A stretch of DNA of 64,000 nt. Source: Alkalihalobacillus sp. LMS39 (lineage in GTDB: Bacteria > Bacillota > Bacilli > Bacillales > Bacillaceae_F). Each line of letters begins with the position of its first letter. Position 1 is the first letter of the stretch. The DNA lies in the NCBI RefSeq assembly GCF_022812285.1, contig NZ_CP093300.1:2604001-2668000 (forward strand), given 5' to 3'. The notes below the pieces were generated by a model, which saw nothing but the letters and a program-made list of their open reading frames with translations, did no database searches and was not told the origin of the DNA. Below, one piece after another: positions 17,464 through 26,277 of this stretch. The translations under genes were made by a program, and so were the position numbers.

Positions 17464-17516
17464 AATTCCTTCAATATTTAGAATATTGTTATAATAATGG
17501 TTATAAAGAAGGAATT
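17464..17516. promoter_or_regulatory. Inverted repeat in the divergent aor-thiF promoter region
   Basis: AATTCCTTC (17464-17472) and GAAGGAATT (17508-17516) are perfect 9-bp arms 35 bp apart. Between them lies AATATTTAGAATATT and a TATAAT. The spacing suits a dimeric regulator or a looped operator controlling both divergent genes. No named regulator box is recognised. Confidence 0.4.
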
Positions 17517-17581
17517 ATGATATTCTCATACTAATATTACTAGTCGAATTTTCCATTTATTCTAAAAAGGAGTAATTATTT

Positions 17582-18559
17582 ATGGATTGGCTTTTATCCT
17601 CCCCATTCGTTGAAAAAACCGTTACGTTAATTGGAGTTGGTGCATTAGGGACGGTCATTGCAAGTCACTTAACAAGAGCTGGAATTGGCACATTACGCCT
17701 CGTTGATCGTGATTTTGTAGAAGAAAGTAATTTACAAAGACAGCTGTTATTTGATGAACAAGACGTAATTCATCATATTCCGAAAGTTATCGCAGCGAAA
17801 AATAAGTTAGAAAAAATTAACTGTGCCACAACCATTCATCCTTTTATTCAAGACGTAAATGCCAATACGATTGAATCATTAGTGGAGAAAAGTGATATTA
17901 TTATTGATGCCACAGATAATATGGAAACCCGATTTCTTATTAATGAAGTAAGTATTAAACATAATATCCCTTGGGTCTATGGAGGGGCCATTCAATCAAG
18001 AGGAATGTTTTGCTCCATCATTCCAACGAATACTCCATGTCTTGTTTGCTTGTTTCCAGGAAACTATCAAAGTCACGGAGAAACATGTGATACGGTTGGA
18101 GTACTTGGACCACTAGTTCATATAATCGGGACTTACCAAGCAACAGAAGCTTTGAAAATAATGACTAAGCAATACGACCTTGTGAACGTCCATTTAACTC
18201 AACTTGACATATGGGAGTTTGATTATGACCAATTACCAGTTGAGCGGAATCCAAATTGTCCTTGTTGTGTAGAGAACCAATTTCCTTTTCTCGAAAATAA
18301 AGGTGAAAACTATTATTTCGCACAGTTATGTGGCAAAGATAGTATTCAAATCACTCCGACAAACGAATTGAACATCGATTTTCCTTTGTGGGAGCAAAGA
18401 TGGAGAAAATTAGGTCGTGTCATTCGTACCCCTTTTCTAATAAAGCTTTATTATGAAGACTATCAACTTACTTTGTTTCAAGATGGTAGATTACTAATAA
18501 AAGGAACACAAAACAAAGGATTAGCAAAAAAGCTTTATTCTCAATTCATTGGAAATTAA
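17582..18559 (+). CDS. ThiF/MoeB-family adenylyltransferase with C-terminal extension
   Basis: 325 residues. The first ~240 are a complete E1-like domain: GVGALG loop, DRDFVEESNLQRQ with the catalytic Arg, PKV Lys, IIDATDN with the Asp, and zinc CxxC pairs (CLVC and CPCC). The last ~80 residues are an added domain of unknown function. This type is commonly seen next to aldehyde:ferredoxin oxidoreductase genes. It probably adenylates the C-terminus of a MoaD-like protein. ATG 17582 follows AAAAGGAG. The gene diverges from aor and its 3' end overlaps the end of tupC by 4 bp. Confidence 0.88.
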   Translation: MDWLLSSPFVEKTVTLIGVGALGTVIASHLTRAGIGTLRLVDRDFVEESNLQRQLLFDEQDVIHHIPKVIAAKNKLEKINCATTIHPFIQDVNANTIESLVEKSDIIIDATDNMETRFLINEVSIKHNIPWVYGGAIQSRGMFCSIIPTNTPCLVCLFPGNYQSHGETCDTVGVLGPLVHIIGTYQATEALKIMTKQYDLVNVHLTQLDIWEFDYDQLPVERNPNCPCCVENQFPFLENKGENYYFAQLCGKDSIQITPTNELNIDFPLWEQRWRKLGRVIRTPFLIKLYYEDYQLTLFQDGRLLIKGTQNKGLAKKLYSQFIGN

Positions 18560-19290
18560 AAAGAATAGAGCTCTTTCCATTTTTCAAGAAAAGGAGTGGA
18601 TTGTCGGTTTGGTGAATGTAAAACGTCATGAGTACTTCCGAATTGTTTCATCTTTCCATCAACGAGTACACATAGATTTTTTGTAAGGTGTTTAATTTCG
18701 ATTAAGTCATGACTAACAAAGACAGTGGTCGTCTTTGTTTCCTGTAAAATATCCTTTAGTTCTCTTAGTAAAACTGCCTTAGTTGGAAAGTCTAATGCGG
18801 AAAACGGTTCATCTAGAAACAAAACTTCAGGAGATAAAATCAATGCTCTAGCTAAATTCACACGCTGTGCTTCCCCGCCTGATAACGTTTTCGCATTCTT
18901 TTTCGCTAAATGCAAAATATTAAATTTTTCCAACCAAAAATATACAGCTTCCTCTATATCCTTTTTCGGGCTCTTGCGAAACCGTAATCCAAGCGAAACA
19001 TTATCGTATACTGTTTTATTGAACAATAGTGATTGTTGCATCACAATGGCAAATTTTCGTCGTAATTGAAGTGGTACTGTCGAAGCTTGTTTTTGTTTTC
19101 CTTTATAAAAAACCGTCCCATGACTTGGTGTTTGTAGAAATGACATGACTTTCACAAGTGTACTTTTTCCAGCTCCATTAGGACCAATAACACCAATGAT
19201 ATCCCCTTGATGTAAAGGAAAATATTCGATATGTAATAAACAATCTTTTTTCGTCTCCACTTTAATTTGATGTAACTCAATAATTTTCAA
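18556..19290 (-). CDS. tupC: Tungstate ABC transporter ATP-binding protein TupC
   Basis: About 244 residues with Walker A GPNGAGKST, signature LSGGEAQR and Walker B VLFLDEPFSALD. It energises uptake of tungstate through TupB. The GTG at 19299 lies inside the ribosome binding site AAAGGAGTG; a TTG at 19290 has correct spacing (8 bases), so I chose it. The gene follows tupB by 1-2 bp. Assignment to tungstate rather than molybdate rests on the neighbouring TupA and on the AOR gene. Confidence 0.88.
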   Translation of the reverse strand: MKIIELHQIKVETKKDCLLHIEYFPLHQGDIIGVIGPNGAGKSTLVKVMSFLQTPSHGTVFYKGKQKQASTVPLQLRRKFAIVMQQSLLFNKTVYDNVSLGLRFRKSPKKDIEEAVYFWLEKFNILHLAKKNAKTLSGGEAQRVNLARALILSPEVLFLDEPFSALDFPTKAVLLRELKDILQETKTTTVFVSHDLIEIKHLTKNLCVLVDGKMKQFGSTHDVLHSPNRQSTPFLEKWKELYSF

Positions 19291-19291
19291 A

Positions 19292-19984
19292 TTACGCACT
19301 CCTTTGCTGTAATGAAGTCAAAATAAATGTGATAAGGAAGGCTAATGCCATCAAGATAAACGAGAGTGCAATCGCAATTTCAAAATTTCCTTTAGACACT
19401 TCCATTACCATCGCAGTAGTCAAAATTCTAGTTTCTCCTTTTATATTCCCTCCTACCATCATCGCTGCCCCTACTTCTGCAAGGACACGTCCAAAACCAG
19501 CCATAACCGCAGCTAAAATCGCCAGTTTCAACTCTTTTAAAAGGAGAATGACCATTTGCATTTTTGTCGCGCCCATCGCTTTAATTTGTAAGAGCATTTT
19601 AGGATCAATTTGTTGAAAAGCTGCAGATGTTAATCCAATGATAATAGGTAAAGAAACAAGCACTTGAGCAGCGATTATCGCCTCAACAGTATATAAAAAA
19701 CTAAACTGACCTAATGGGCCTGAACGCCATAATAACATCGTGATGTATAACCCAGCGACAACCGGCGGTAATCCCATTCCGATATTAACTAGAACTAATA
19801 TGATTCTTCTCCCTGGAAAGTTCGTCAAACCTAAAAACACACCTAATGGTAAGCCAATACATGTACTAATAATAATTGCTGTAAAACATACTCTTAATGT
19901 AGTTAAGGTGATATGAAGGATTTCTTTATTTCCCTGCCCTATCATTTCAATCGCTTTTTGAAACCCTTCAAAAAACAAGTCCAT
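19292..19984 (-). CDS. tupB: Tungstate ABC transporter permease TupB
   Basis: 230 residues with about five to six membrane segments. It holds the EAA-type loop IKAMGATKMQMVILLLKELK that contacts the ATPase, and a conserved MVGGNIKGETR stretch typical of TupB/WtpB-like permeases. It lies between tupA and tupC and starts 17 bp after tupA ends. Confidence 0.88.
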   Translation of the reverse strand: MDLFFEGFQKAIEMIGQGNKEILHITLTTLRVCFTAIIISTCIGLPLGVFLGLTNFPGRRIILVLVNIGMGLPPVVAGLYITMLLWRSGPLGQFSFLYTVEAIIAAQVLVSLPIIIGLTSAAFQQIDPKMLLQIKAMGATKMQMVILLLKELKLAILAAVMAGFGRVLAEVGAAMMVGGNIKGETRILTTAMVMEVSKGNFEIAIALSFILMALAFLITFILTSLQQRSA

Positions 19985-20001
19985 GTTAAACCATCACAAC
20001 C

Positions 20002-20844
20002 TTATTCAGTATACGGGAAAAATAATGATTGACCATATTGTTCAAATCCAAACTGTTTTATTCTTTGTTGTATATCTTCCCTCACAAGAAAGTCTACAAA
20101 TTTCTTTGCTTCTTCCTCATGTACATACGTATGTTTATTGGCATTCACTTGCATGACATGATAAATATTCATGAGCGCTTCTTCACCTTCAACAAGGACA
20201 ATCATATGCTCCATCGTCCGTTGATGCGATAAAAAAGTAGCCCGGTCTGTTAACGTATACCCTCCTTTTTCAGCAGCAACCTGTAATGTGCTTCCCATTC
20301 CTTGTCCCGTCTCGATATACCAATTTTCAGTATTTGGAACAATAGAAGCCTGTTCCCACAATTCTATTTCTTTTTTATGTGTACCTGAGTCATCTCCCCT
20401 TGAGATAAATGGAACTGCGGAATCAGCTATCGATTGTAAAGCAGCTATAGGTGATGATTCGTTACTTTCAGCTGGATCACTTTGAGGACCAACAATGACA
20501 AAATCATTGTACATCACCCGTTTTCGATTGATGACATCCTCACTTTTCACCAGTATTTCTTCAGCATCTGGAGCATGAGTCAATAACACATCTGCTTCGC
20601 CCCGTTCCGCCATGGCTAACGCTTGACCGGTACCAACTGCAATCGTTTTTACGGTCACTCCCGATTCTTCTTCAAAAAGAGGGATTAGTTCATCTAATAA
20701 CCCACTGTCTTGAGTGCTTGTTGTTGTTGCTAAAATGATTTCAGATGTTTGTGTAAGCGTATTCAACTCTTTGTGATTGCATCCATATAAACAAAGCATC
20801 AAAAAGAAGAGTAGTCCTTTAATAAAAAGTGAAATCAGCTTCAT
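20002..20844 (-). CDS. tupA: Tungstate-binding lipoprotein TupA
   Basis: 280 residues. A signal peptide ends in the lipobox LYGC, so the mature protein is anchored outside the membrane. The family hallmark TTTSTQDSGL near residue 42 contributes to oxyanion binding and separates TupA from ModA. Further family blocks are VGTGQALAMAERGEAD, SRGDDSGTHKKE and YTLTDRATF. It is the first gene of tupABC. TupA binds tungstate far more tightly than molybdate in characterised members. Confidence 0.92.
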   Translation of the reverse strand: MKLISLFIKGLLFFLMLCLYGCNHKELNTLTQTSEIILATTTSTQDSGLLDELIPLFEEESGVTVKTIAVGTGQALAMAERGEADVLLTHAPDAEEILVKSEDVINRKRVMYNDFVIVGPQSDPAESNESSPIAALQSIADSAVPFISRGDDSGTHKKEIELWEQASIVPNTENWYIETGQGMGSTLQVAAEKGGYTLTDRATFLSHQRTMEHMIVLVEGEEALMNIYHVMQVNANKHTYVHEEEAKKFVDFLVREDIQQRIKQFGFEQYGQSLFFPYTE

Positions 20845-20994
20845 CCGTTTATCCCGGCCCCCTTATTAAATTTGGATAATAATTAACTTTCGGTTTATTT
20901 CCATTCGATTCCTGCAAAAATAAAAGACTTATTAAAAAGATAATGCAATCAAATTCACACGATAAATCGCACAACTTTTACAACCAAATTAAAA

Positions 20995-21022
20995 TAACAC
21001 GAAGAACATCTTCTTCGTGTTA
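20995..21022. terminator. Terminator hairpin downstream of the DUF4181 gene
   Basis: A perfect 12-bp stem, TAACACGAAGAA with its complement, and a CATC loop. It ends the minus-strand gene at 21070. The stretch between it and the tupA start (20845-20994) must carry the tup promoter, but I see no clear boxes. Confidence 0.65.
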
Positions 21023-21069
21023 CTATTTTCATATTTACTTTTGTAACGGAACACTTTCTTAAGTTAATA

Positions 21070-21420
21070 TTACAATGTTCCAAAAACAATAGCGCTAATT
21101 ACAAATGATCCACAAGTCACCGCGCTTAAAAGATATGTTTTGTTTTCTTTCTCATACTTCCACTTCATTATAGCTCGATAAGCGAAAAGCATAGCTGGAC
21201 CAATAAAAATGAATAATCTAAGATGATGAAATTCCATGATTGACAAAACCATTACTATCATTGATGTCCAGTAAAGTATTCTCTCGCCATATTTATGGTG
21301 TTTATTTACATATTTACTTTTTACATCAGATACCTCAATGTTCTTCATTTTAATTAATGTATTATTGATAAGATGGTTTAAAATAAGGACACAAAATAGA
21401 ATGATAAAAATAGATATCAT
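21070..21420 (-). CDS. Small membrane protein, DUF4181-like
   Basis: 116 residues with about four hydrophobic segments and a basic loop holding a KSKYVNKHHKYGERILYW stretch. The pattern resembles the DUF4181 family of Bacillus membrane proteins, whose function is unknown. An in-frame ATG at 21444 exists, but GGAGGTG lies between it and ATG 21420, so translation should start at 21420. It is a single gene with its own terminator. Confidence 0.6.
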   Translation of the reverse strand: MISIFIILFCVLILNHLINNTLIKMKNIEVSDVKSKYVNKHHKYGERILYWTSMIVMVLSIMEFHHLRLFIFIGPAMLFAYRAIMKWKYEKENKTYLLSAVTCGSFVISAIVFGTL

Positions 21421-21698
21421 GTATGACACCTCCAGGTAAATCATATAGATTGTAGGCTTTATCTTACTTTAAGTCCCTTACCTTTCTTCCTGCCAAATAT
21501 TAAAACTAAACTTATCATAGCTAAAATCAAACCATAAAAAAGTTGCCTTCTTTTACATACGAATAGAGAATGCAAAAAGTTTCTTCCCGGACGTTTATGT
21601 GCAATACTTCTTCTCTTTCGCACGTGAATTGCGTTTCGTACTCAAGTAAACCTTAAACTGACAGAGCGAACGTTCGATTTGTCAGATTCATACTCGTT

Positions 21699-21878
21699 AC
21701 GGACATCTTTTCCGCTATTCCATGTAAAATATGCATATTACGATTTCTTACGGACATATGTTCCGCTACTGTATCAAAAAAACAACAAAATCACCTTGTT
21801 TTTCTATAGTAACGGAACCAGTGTCCAATAGCCTTCGAAAAAGCTAACTTTTTATTAAAATAGCGGAATAGATGTCCA
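21699..21878. repeat. Family A palindromic element, copy 3
   Basis: 180 bp. The boxes are CGGACATCTTTTCCG at 21700, CGGACATATGTTCCG at 21751, CGGAACCAGTGTCC near 21812 and CGGAATAGATGTCC near 21864. Both reverse boxes have CCAAT instead of CCGT, so this copy is somewhat decayed. It lies in the 540-bp gap between two minus-strand genes; the rest of that gap (21421-21698) shows nothing else. Confidence 0.8.
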
Positions 21879-21910
21879 ATAGCTGAGACTAAACCTCAAC
21901 CAAAGACACA

Positions 21911-21946
21911 CGAAAGACCCCGCCTTTTATTAGCGGGGTCTTCGAG
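21911..21946. terminator. Terminator of the sugar-binding protein gene
   Basis: AAGACCCCGC (21914-21923) pairs with GCGGGGTCTT (21933-21942). It is GC-rich and sits 14 bp after the stop of the minus-strand gene at 21960. Confidence 0.75.
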
Positions 21947-21959
21947 CTAGCCGATTTGC

Positions 21960-23306
21960 TTATTCTTCACTTGATAGTGCTTCCTCATGTTTTTTTGCAT
22001 AGTCTTCTGGACTAATTTGTTGTCCAAATAATGATTGAATTAAATTTAAATGCTCTTGTGCTACTGTTGGACTCATCTGTACGTCAGCATATAATGTAAT
22101 ATTACTCGCATTGCTTAACTCATTTAACACATCAATATACATTTGAGGTAAATCTACTGAAGATGTATCTACTTTCGTCGCAGGAATAACACCAGCATCA
22201 GTAACTGAGCGTTCGCCCCATTTTTCAACAAAAAACTGAACAAATGCTTTAGCTTCCTCTTTCACTTTTGAATCTTCTGAAACAAACAACCCAACACCAG
22301 GACCACCGACAAAACTATTAATGTCTCCCTTACCGCCTTCTACTGGAGGGAATTTAAAGAATCCAATATTATCTTTAAATTCTTGTGGTACATCTTCATT
22401 TGTTGTGTAGTTTGGCAACTCCCACGAGCCCATTAAATACATAGCGGCTTGCTCATTCATAAATGGACCTTTTGCTTCGTCATTTGAAAGACCATTAAAC
22501 CCTTTAAGGAACCCATCTAATTCTACTAAGTTTTGAATTTCTTCTGCAGCTTGAATTAATGCAGGGTCTTCAAATGTACCTGTTCGGTTAATTGCGTTTG
22601 TTAATGTTTCTGGGCCACCGATTCTGTCAGCCAAATACATATACCACATTGAACCGGTCCATCTGTCTTTATTTCCTAATGTAATCGGAGTAACTCCATT
22701 TTCAGCAAGTGTTTTGACAACGTTTACAAAATCTTCGTATGTTTCAGGAACTTCTACATTATTATCAGCAAAAATTTGTTTATTATAGTAAATTGGCGCA
22801 ATATTGAGCTCTAACGGTAAACCGTATGTTGTCCCGTTTAAAGCGTATGCTTCTGTCGTTCCAGCTATAAAGGACTCTCCAAGCTCTCCTGAAATCAAAT
22901 CATCAAGAGAAGCAAACTTATTTCCATCGACATATGGCTCAAGGAAACCTGCAGCCCATGTCATCCCAACATCTGGTAACTCATTTGAAGCAGCTAATAT
23001 TTTTAATTTCTCTTTGTATTGTTCATTTGATAGAATTTCAGTTTTAACTTTTACATTAGGATTATTACCTTCATATTCCGCAATGATGTCTTCAACGATC
23101 ATATGGTGTTGCTTCGAACTTCCCTCTGGCCATAGGTGCATAAAATTAACGACCACTTCCTCTTCAGTTTTCGAAGTCGGCTCTTGATTATTTCCTTCTG
23201 AATTCTCTTCGGTCGTATTTCCTTCTGAACTTGAGCAACCAATCACGACCATTGCCATAAATAAGACAAGAATCCCTAATAATGAATGCGCTTTCTTTTT
23301 TGTCAT
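21960..23306 (-). CDS. Extracellular sugar-binding lipoprotein of an ABC importer
   Basis: 448 residues. The signal peptide ends in a lipobox VIGC and is followed by an acidic, Ser/Asn-rich linker. The body is a family 1 extracellular solute-binding protein (HLWPEGSSKQHH, LPDVGMTWAAGF, LPLELNIAPIYYNK, MYLMGSWELPNY, GPGVGLFVSE). Such proteins bind mono- or oligosaccharides outside the membrane. No permease or ATPase gene lies nearby. The YesM/YesN-like pair directly upstream suggests that these genes sense and respond to the same sugar. It starts at ATG 23306 behind AGGGGGG. Confidence 0.87.
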   Translation of the reverse strand: MTKKKAHSLLGILVLFMAMVVIGCSSSEGNTTEENSEGNNQEPTSKTEEEVVVNFMHLWPEGSSKQHHMIVEDIIAEYEGNNPNVKVKTEILSNEQYKEKLKILAASNELPDVGMTWAAGFLEPYVDGNKFASLDDLISGELGESFIAGTTEAYALNGTTYGLPLELNIAPIYYNKQIFADNNVEVPETYEDFVNVVKTLAENGVTPITLGNKDRWTGSMWYMYLADRIGGPETLTNAINRTGTFEDPALIQAAEEIQNLVELDGFLKGFNGLSNDEAKGPFMNEQAAMYLMGSWELPNYTTNEDVPQEFKDNIGFFKFPPVEGGKGDINSFVGGPGVGLFVSEDSKVKEEAKAFVQFFVEKWGERSVTDAGVIPATKVDTSSVDLPQMYIDVLNELSNASNITLYADVQMSPTVAQEHLNLIQSLFGQQISPEDYAKKHEEALSSEE

Positions 23307-23428
23307 TCTAAAAGCCCCCCTAATTGAATGTTTATTATTTTTCCTTACAAGTAAAGTGTATCAATAGTTTGGTTAAGGAGTAAGGTTACAATGATTAGGT
23401 AAAATTCCACTTTTTTTAGGTGTTATCA

Positions 23429-24190
23429 TTATTTTCGTTTGTATTTGCTAGGAGTCACACCTTCATATTCACGAAAGATTTTTATCAAATATTTAGCTGA
23501 GCTATATCCTACTGCTTCTGCCACCTCTTCTATCGATAAATCCGAAGTTAACAATAGATTTTTGGCTTTTTGTATTCGTATCCTCGTTACATACTCACTA
23601 AAGGTTAGATTTGTTTGCTCTTTAAAAAGAGCACTAAAATAACTCGGATTTAAATGAACATGTTGAGCTACATCTTTTAAGTTAAACGGTTTATTCACAT
23701 TTGCATTTACATAGTGCATAGCCTTGCTAACAGGCTTTTCCGATTGATCATTTAATTTTAAGTGAAGTAATTGTGCATCCATCACTTTTTCAATAATCGT
23801 TAATTTTTCATTTTTTTCTTCAACTTGTAATGCCTTCTCTACTTCCTCTACTAATTTTTGTTTTGAAATGGGCTTTAGTAAATAGTTAATAACTCCAAGT
23901 TCAATCGCCTCTTGCGCATACGAAAAGTCAGAGTGAGCACAAACGATTAATGTAACAGGAAACAAGCCTTTTTGTTTCAGTAGCTTTAACATATGTAATC
24001 CAGTAATTTCTGGCATACATATATCAGTAATTAGTAAGTGGACCTTTTTTTTATCAATCCATTCCATCGCCATTGTTGCGTTCGATGCAGCAATGATTTC
24101 ATACTTTCCATTAGACCATGACTCTAGTGTTTTTTTTATTCCTTGTAGAGTGAGCGGTTCATCATCAACGATTAAGATTGATTTATTCAT
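23429..24190 (-). CDS. Response regulator, CheY domain with AraC-type DNA-binding domain (YesN-like)
   Basis: 253 residues. The receiver domain has the acidic pair DD near the start, the phosphorylation Asp about residue 56 (LITDICMP) and a conserved Lys in LLKPIS. The last ~100 residues are two AraC-type helix-turn-helix motifs (VAQHVHLNPSYFSALFKEQ and IEEVAEAVGYSSAKYL). A GTG at 24199 is possible, but GGAGG is spaced for ATG 24190. It overlaps the kinase gene end by 8 bp. It probably activates carbohydrate genes, with the downstream binding-protein gene as the likeliest target. Confidence 0.88.
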   Translation of the reverse strand: MNKSILIVDDEPLTLQGIKKTLESWSNGKYEIIAASNATMAMEWIDKKKVHLLITDICMPEITGLHMLKLLKQKGLFPVTLIVCAHSDFSYAQEAIELGVINYLLKPISKQKLVEEVEKALQVEEKNEKLTIIEKVMDAQLLHLKLNDQSEKPVSKAMHYVNANVNKPFNLKDVAQHVHLNPSYFSALFKEQTNLTFSEYVTRIRIQKAKNLLLTSDLSIEEVAEAVGYSSAKYLIKIFREYEGVTPSKYKRK

Positions 24191-25925
24191 CACCAACACC
24201 TCCGTTTAGCGGTAATTCAAAACTACAACAAGTCCCTTTATTTTTCTCACTAGAAATGATAAGCGGTTGTATCTCTACGTCTGTATAATAAAGTTTCAAG
24301 CGTTTATAAACATTGGAAAGACCAATACCACTTCCACTTGAATCCATAGTAATGCCCGAACTCATATGTTTATTGATTTCCTCTACTTTCGATTGTTCCA
24401 TTCCTTTACCATCATCTGTAACAATAAATCGTAATGTGTTTGCATCCTTGGATTTCTGGACATTCATTGTGATCTTCCCTTTTCCAACCTTGTTGGCTAC
24501 CCCATGAATAATCGCATTTTCAATAAGAGGTTGAATTAATAGCTTTGGAATTTTCACAGTTTCATACACATTTGGAATATGAATATCCCATGTAAAGCAA
24601 TCTAATCTAAAGTTCATAATTTCCATATATTTTTCAATATGAGAGATTTCTTCTTGTAATGTAACCCACTCATTTTCCATATCACTGTCAATTGTATACC
24701 GAAATAAATCAGACATTGTGATAATTAATTCTGCTAGTTTTTGATCGCCTTTAGCATCTAAAGACCAATATATTGCGTTTAACGTGTTATAAAGAAAATG
24801 AGGGTTAATTTGGGATTGGAGAGCTTTTAATTCTGTACGGCTACGAATAATTTCTTTTTCATAAACAACTTGAATTAAATGATTAATCTCCTCAACCATT
24901 TGATTATAAGTCCTATTTAATTCATTAATCTCTAACGTTGAAGAGTGCTCTAAATTTAGTAACAGCTCTCCTTTTCTTCTCTTTTTCATTGCTCTTGTTA
25001 GTTTAAAAATGGGACGAGTAATCATGGTAGACAAAAAATAAGAAATAACGAGAAATAAGAAAAAACCAAACACTCCTGATATAAATGTGGCTGTACGCAA
25101 ATCAGACACCCCTTCTAACAGGGCGTCAATAGGAGTTAATATAACTAACTCCCAACCAGTTTCACTAGACATTTGTCTTACTTTTATATAATCGTTTTCA
25201 TGTAAAGGGATAATTGAACCTTCATACGAAAAAATAACATCAATATCACCAGGATAACTAGAAGTAATCGGACGTTCATTTTTATCTCGCAAAATCATAA
25301 ATTCATCTTTATTCGATTTTCTCTCATTATGTATCGCAAAATAATGAGGGTCAATTTGCATTAGTAAATAACCACCATCTTTAAAAGATTCATTAATTAA
25401 TCGAACCTGCCGGATAGCTAAAAAATGATTAGGTAGATTCGGATCGTTTCCGATCCAAACAAGCCCTCCTTTTGCACGTTCAGCTTCTTCTATCCAATGC
25501 TCATCGATTCGGTTTGTTAATTGAACATCATCTAGAGGGATGAGCTTTTTATAATCATTTGTATACACTTCGATTGAAGTAACTCCACTTGTATAAGATT
25601 GAATATTATTCACTATATTCATTAGTGATTGCTTTTCATTAAAACTAGGCATTTCTCCTTTAGTATGATTGAAGAGAATTTGTTGAACCTTTGAATCTGT
25701 CGCAGCTTGGATGCTTACAGTTTTTAGTTGCTGATATAATGAGTCAATACGACCTGTGGCTTGTAATGCTGTTTGTTGAATTTGTTTTTCGGCTTTATCT
25801 TTTATTAGCTCAGACACAATGCTATACGTCGTCAAACTAACAAACATTAAAACGATGACCATGGCTACTAAATATACGACAAGGATTTGATTACGAAGAT
25901 TGTTGTATTTTCTCCGTATTTTCAC
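24183..25925 (-). CDS. Sensor histidine kinase of the YesM type
   Basis: About 580 residues. A membrane segment near residue 20, an extracellular sensor of about 240 residues, a second membrane segment near 280 and a HAMP domain lead to the His_kinase domain with the motif LQSQINPHFLYNTLN, where the His is phosphorylated, and an ATPase domain (NAIIHG, DDGKGM, GIGLSNVYKRL). The TTG at 25934 touches the AAAGGG ribosome site; GTG 25925 is spaced 9 bases and gives a basic start MKIRRKYNN. It is co-transcribed with the YesN-like regulator. The signal is probably a sugar or its binding protein. Confidence 0.87.
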   Translation of the reverse strand: MKIRRKYNNLRNQILVVYLVAMVIVLMFVSLTTYSIVSELIKDKAEKQIQQTALQATGRIDSLYQQLKTVSIQAATDSKVQQILFNHTKGEMPSFNEKQSLMNIVNNIQSYTSGVTSIEVYTNDYKKLIPLDDVQLTNRIDEHWIEEAERAKGGLVWIGNDPNLPNHFLAIRQVRLINESFKDGGYLLMQIDPHYFAIHNERKSNKDEFMILRDKNERPITSSYPGDIDVIFSYEGSIIPLHENDYIKVRQMSSETGWELVILTPIDALLEGVSDLRTATFISGVFGFFLFLVISYFLSTMITRPIFKLTRAMKKRRKGELLLNLEHSSTLEINELNRTYNQMVEEINHLIQVVYEKEIIRSRTELKALQSQINPHFLYNTLNAIYWSLDAKGDQKLAELIITMSDLFRYTIDSDMENEWVTLQEEISHIEKYMEIMNFRLDCFTWDIHIPNVYETVKIPKLLIQPLIENAIIHGVANKVGKGKITMNVQKSKDANTLRFIVTDDGKGMEQSKVEEINKHMSSGITMDSSGSGIGLSNVYKRLKLYYTDVEIQPLIISSEKNKGTCCSFELPLNGGVGDE

Positions 25926-26073
25926 ACGCGTCAACCCTTTCTACCTTCAATGTCATCGGTTTCACTTCTTCCACAGCTATATTGAAATCGCTTTCAGTAA
26001 ATAAATTATACCAATAACAATCCTAGTTTGTATAGCCAATATACAAAGTTTTGTTCATAATTAAAAACACTAT

Positions 26074-26200
26074 AAGAAAAACGCGGAGCATCTTTTCGTT
26101 TCAAGCGAAGTGCGGATCCCTGCACGCTTTTGACAGTTTCACCCCAAGTGTTCTTCTTGGGGTGAAACGCGCAGGTGCGTACCTTCGCTCTTCTAGAAAA
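26074..26200. repeat. Family B repeat, copy 2
   Basis: It starts AAGAAAAACGCGGAGCATCTTTTC and ends TTCGCTCTTCTAG. It contains a perfect 13-bp hairpin: GTTTCACCCCAAG (26136-26148), a 7-base loop, and CTTGGGGTGAAAC (26156-26168). The outer parts are also self-complementary (AGCGAAG...CTTCGCT). The 3' block CACTGCTATACCAAA present in copy 1 is missing. Confidence 0.7.
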
Positions 26201-26218
26201 ATTTTTTATATTTCAAAA

Positions 26219-26261
26219 AAGGTTGTCTCAGAAAGAAAAAGATATCTTTCGAGACAACCTT
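26219..26261 (-). terminator. Terminator of the L,D-transpeptidase gene
   Basis: AAGGTTGTCTC and GAGACAACCTT form an 11-bp stem. On the minus strand it is followed by a run of T, as expected for an intrinsic terminator of the gene ending at 26278. Confidence 0.75.
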
Positions 26262-26277
26262 CTATTCATATATTGTA

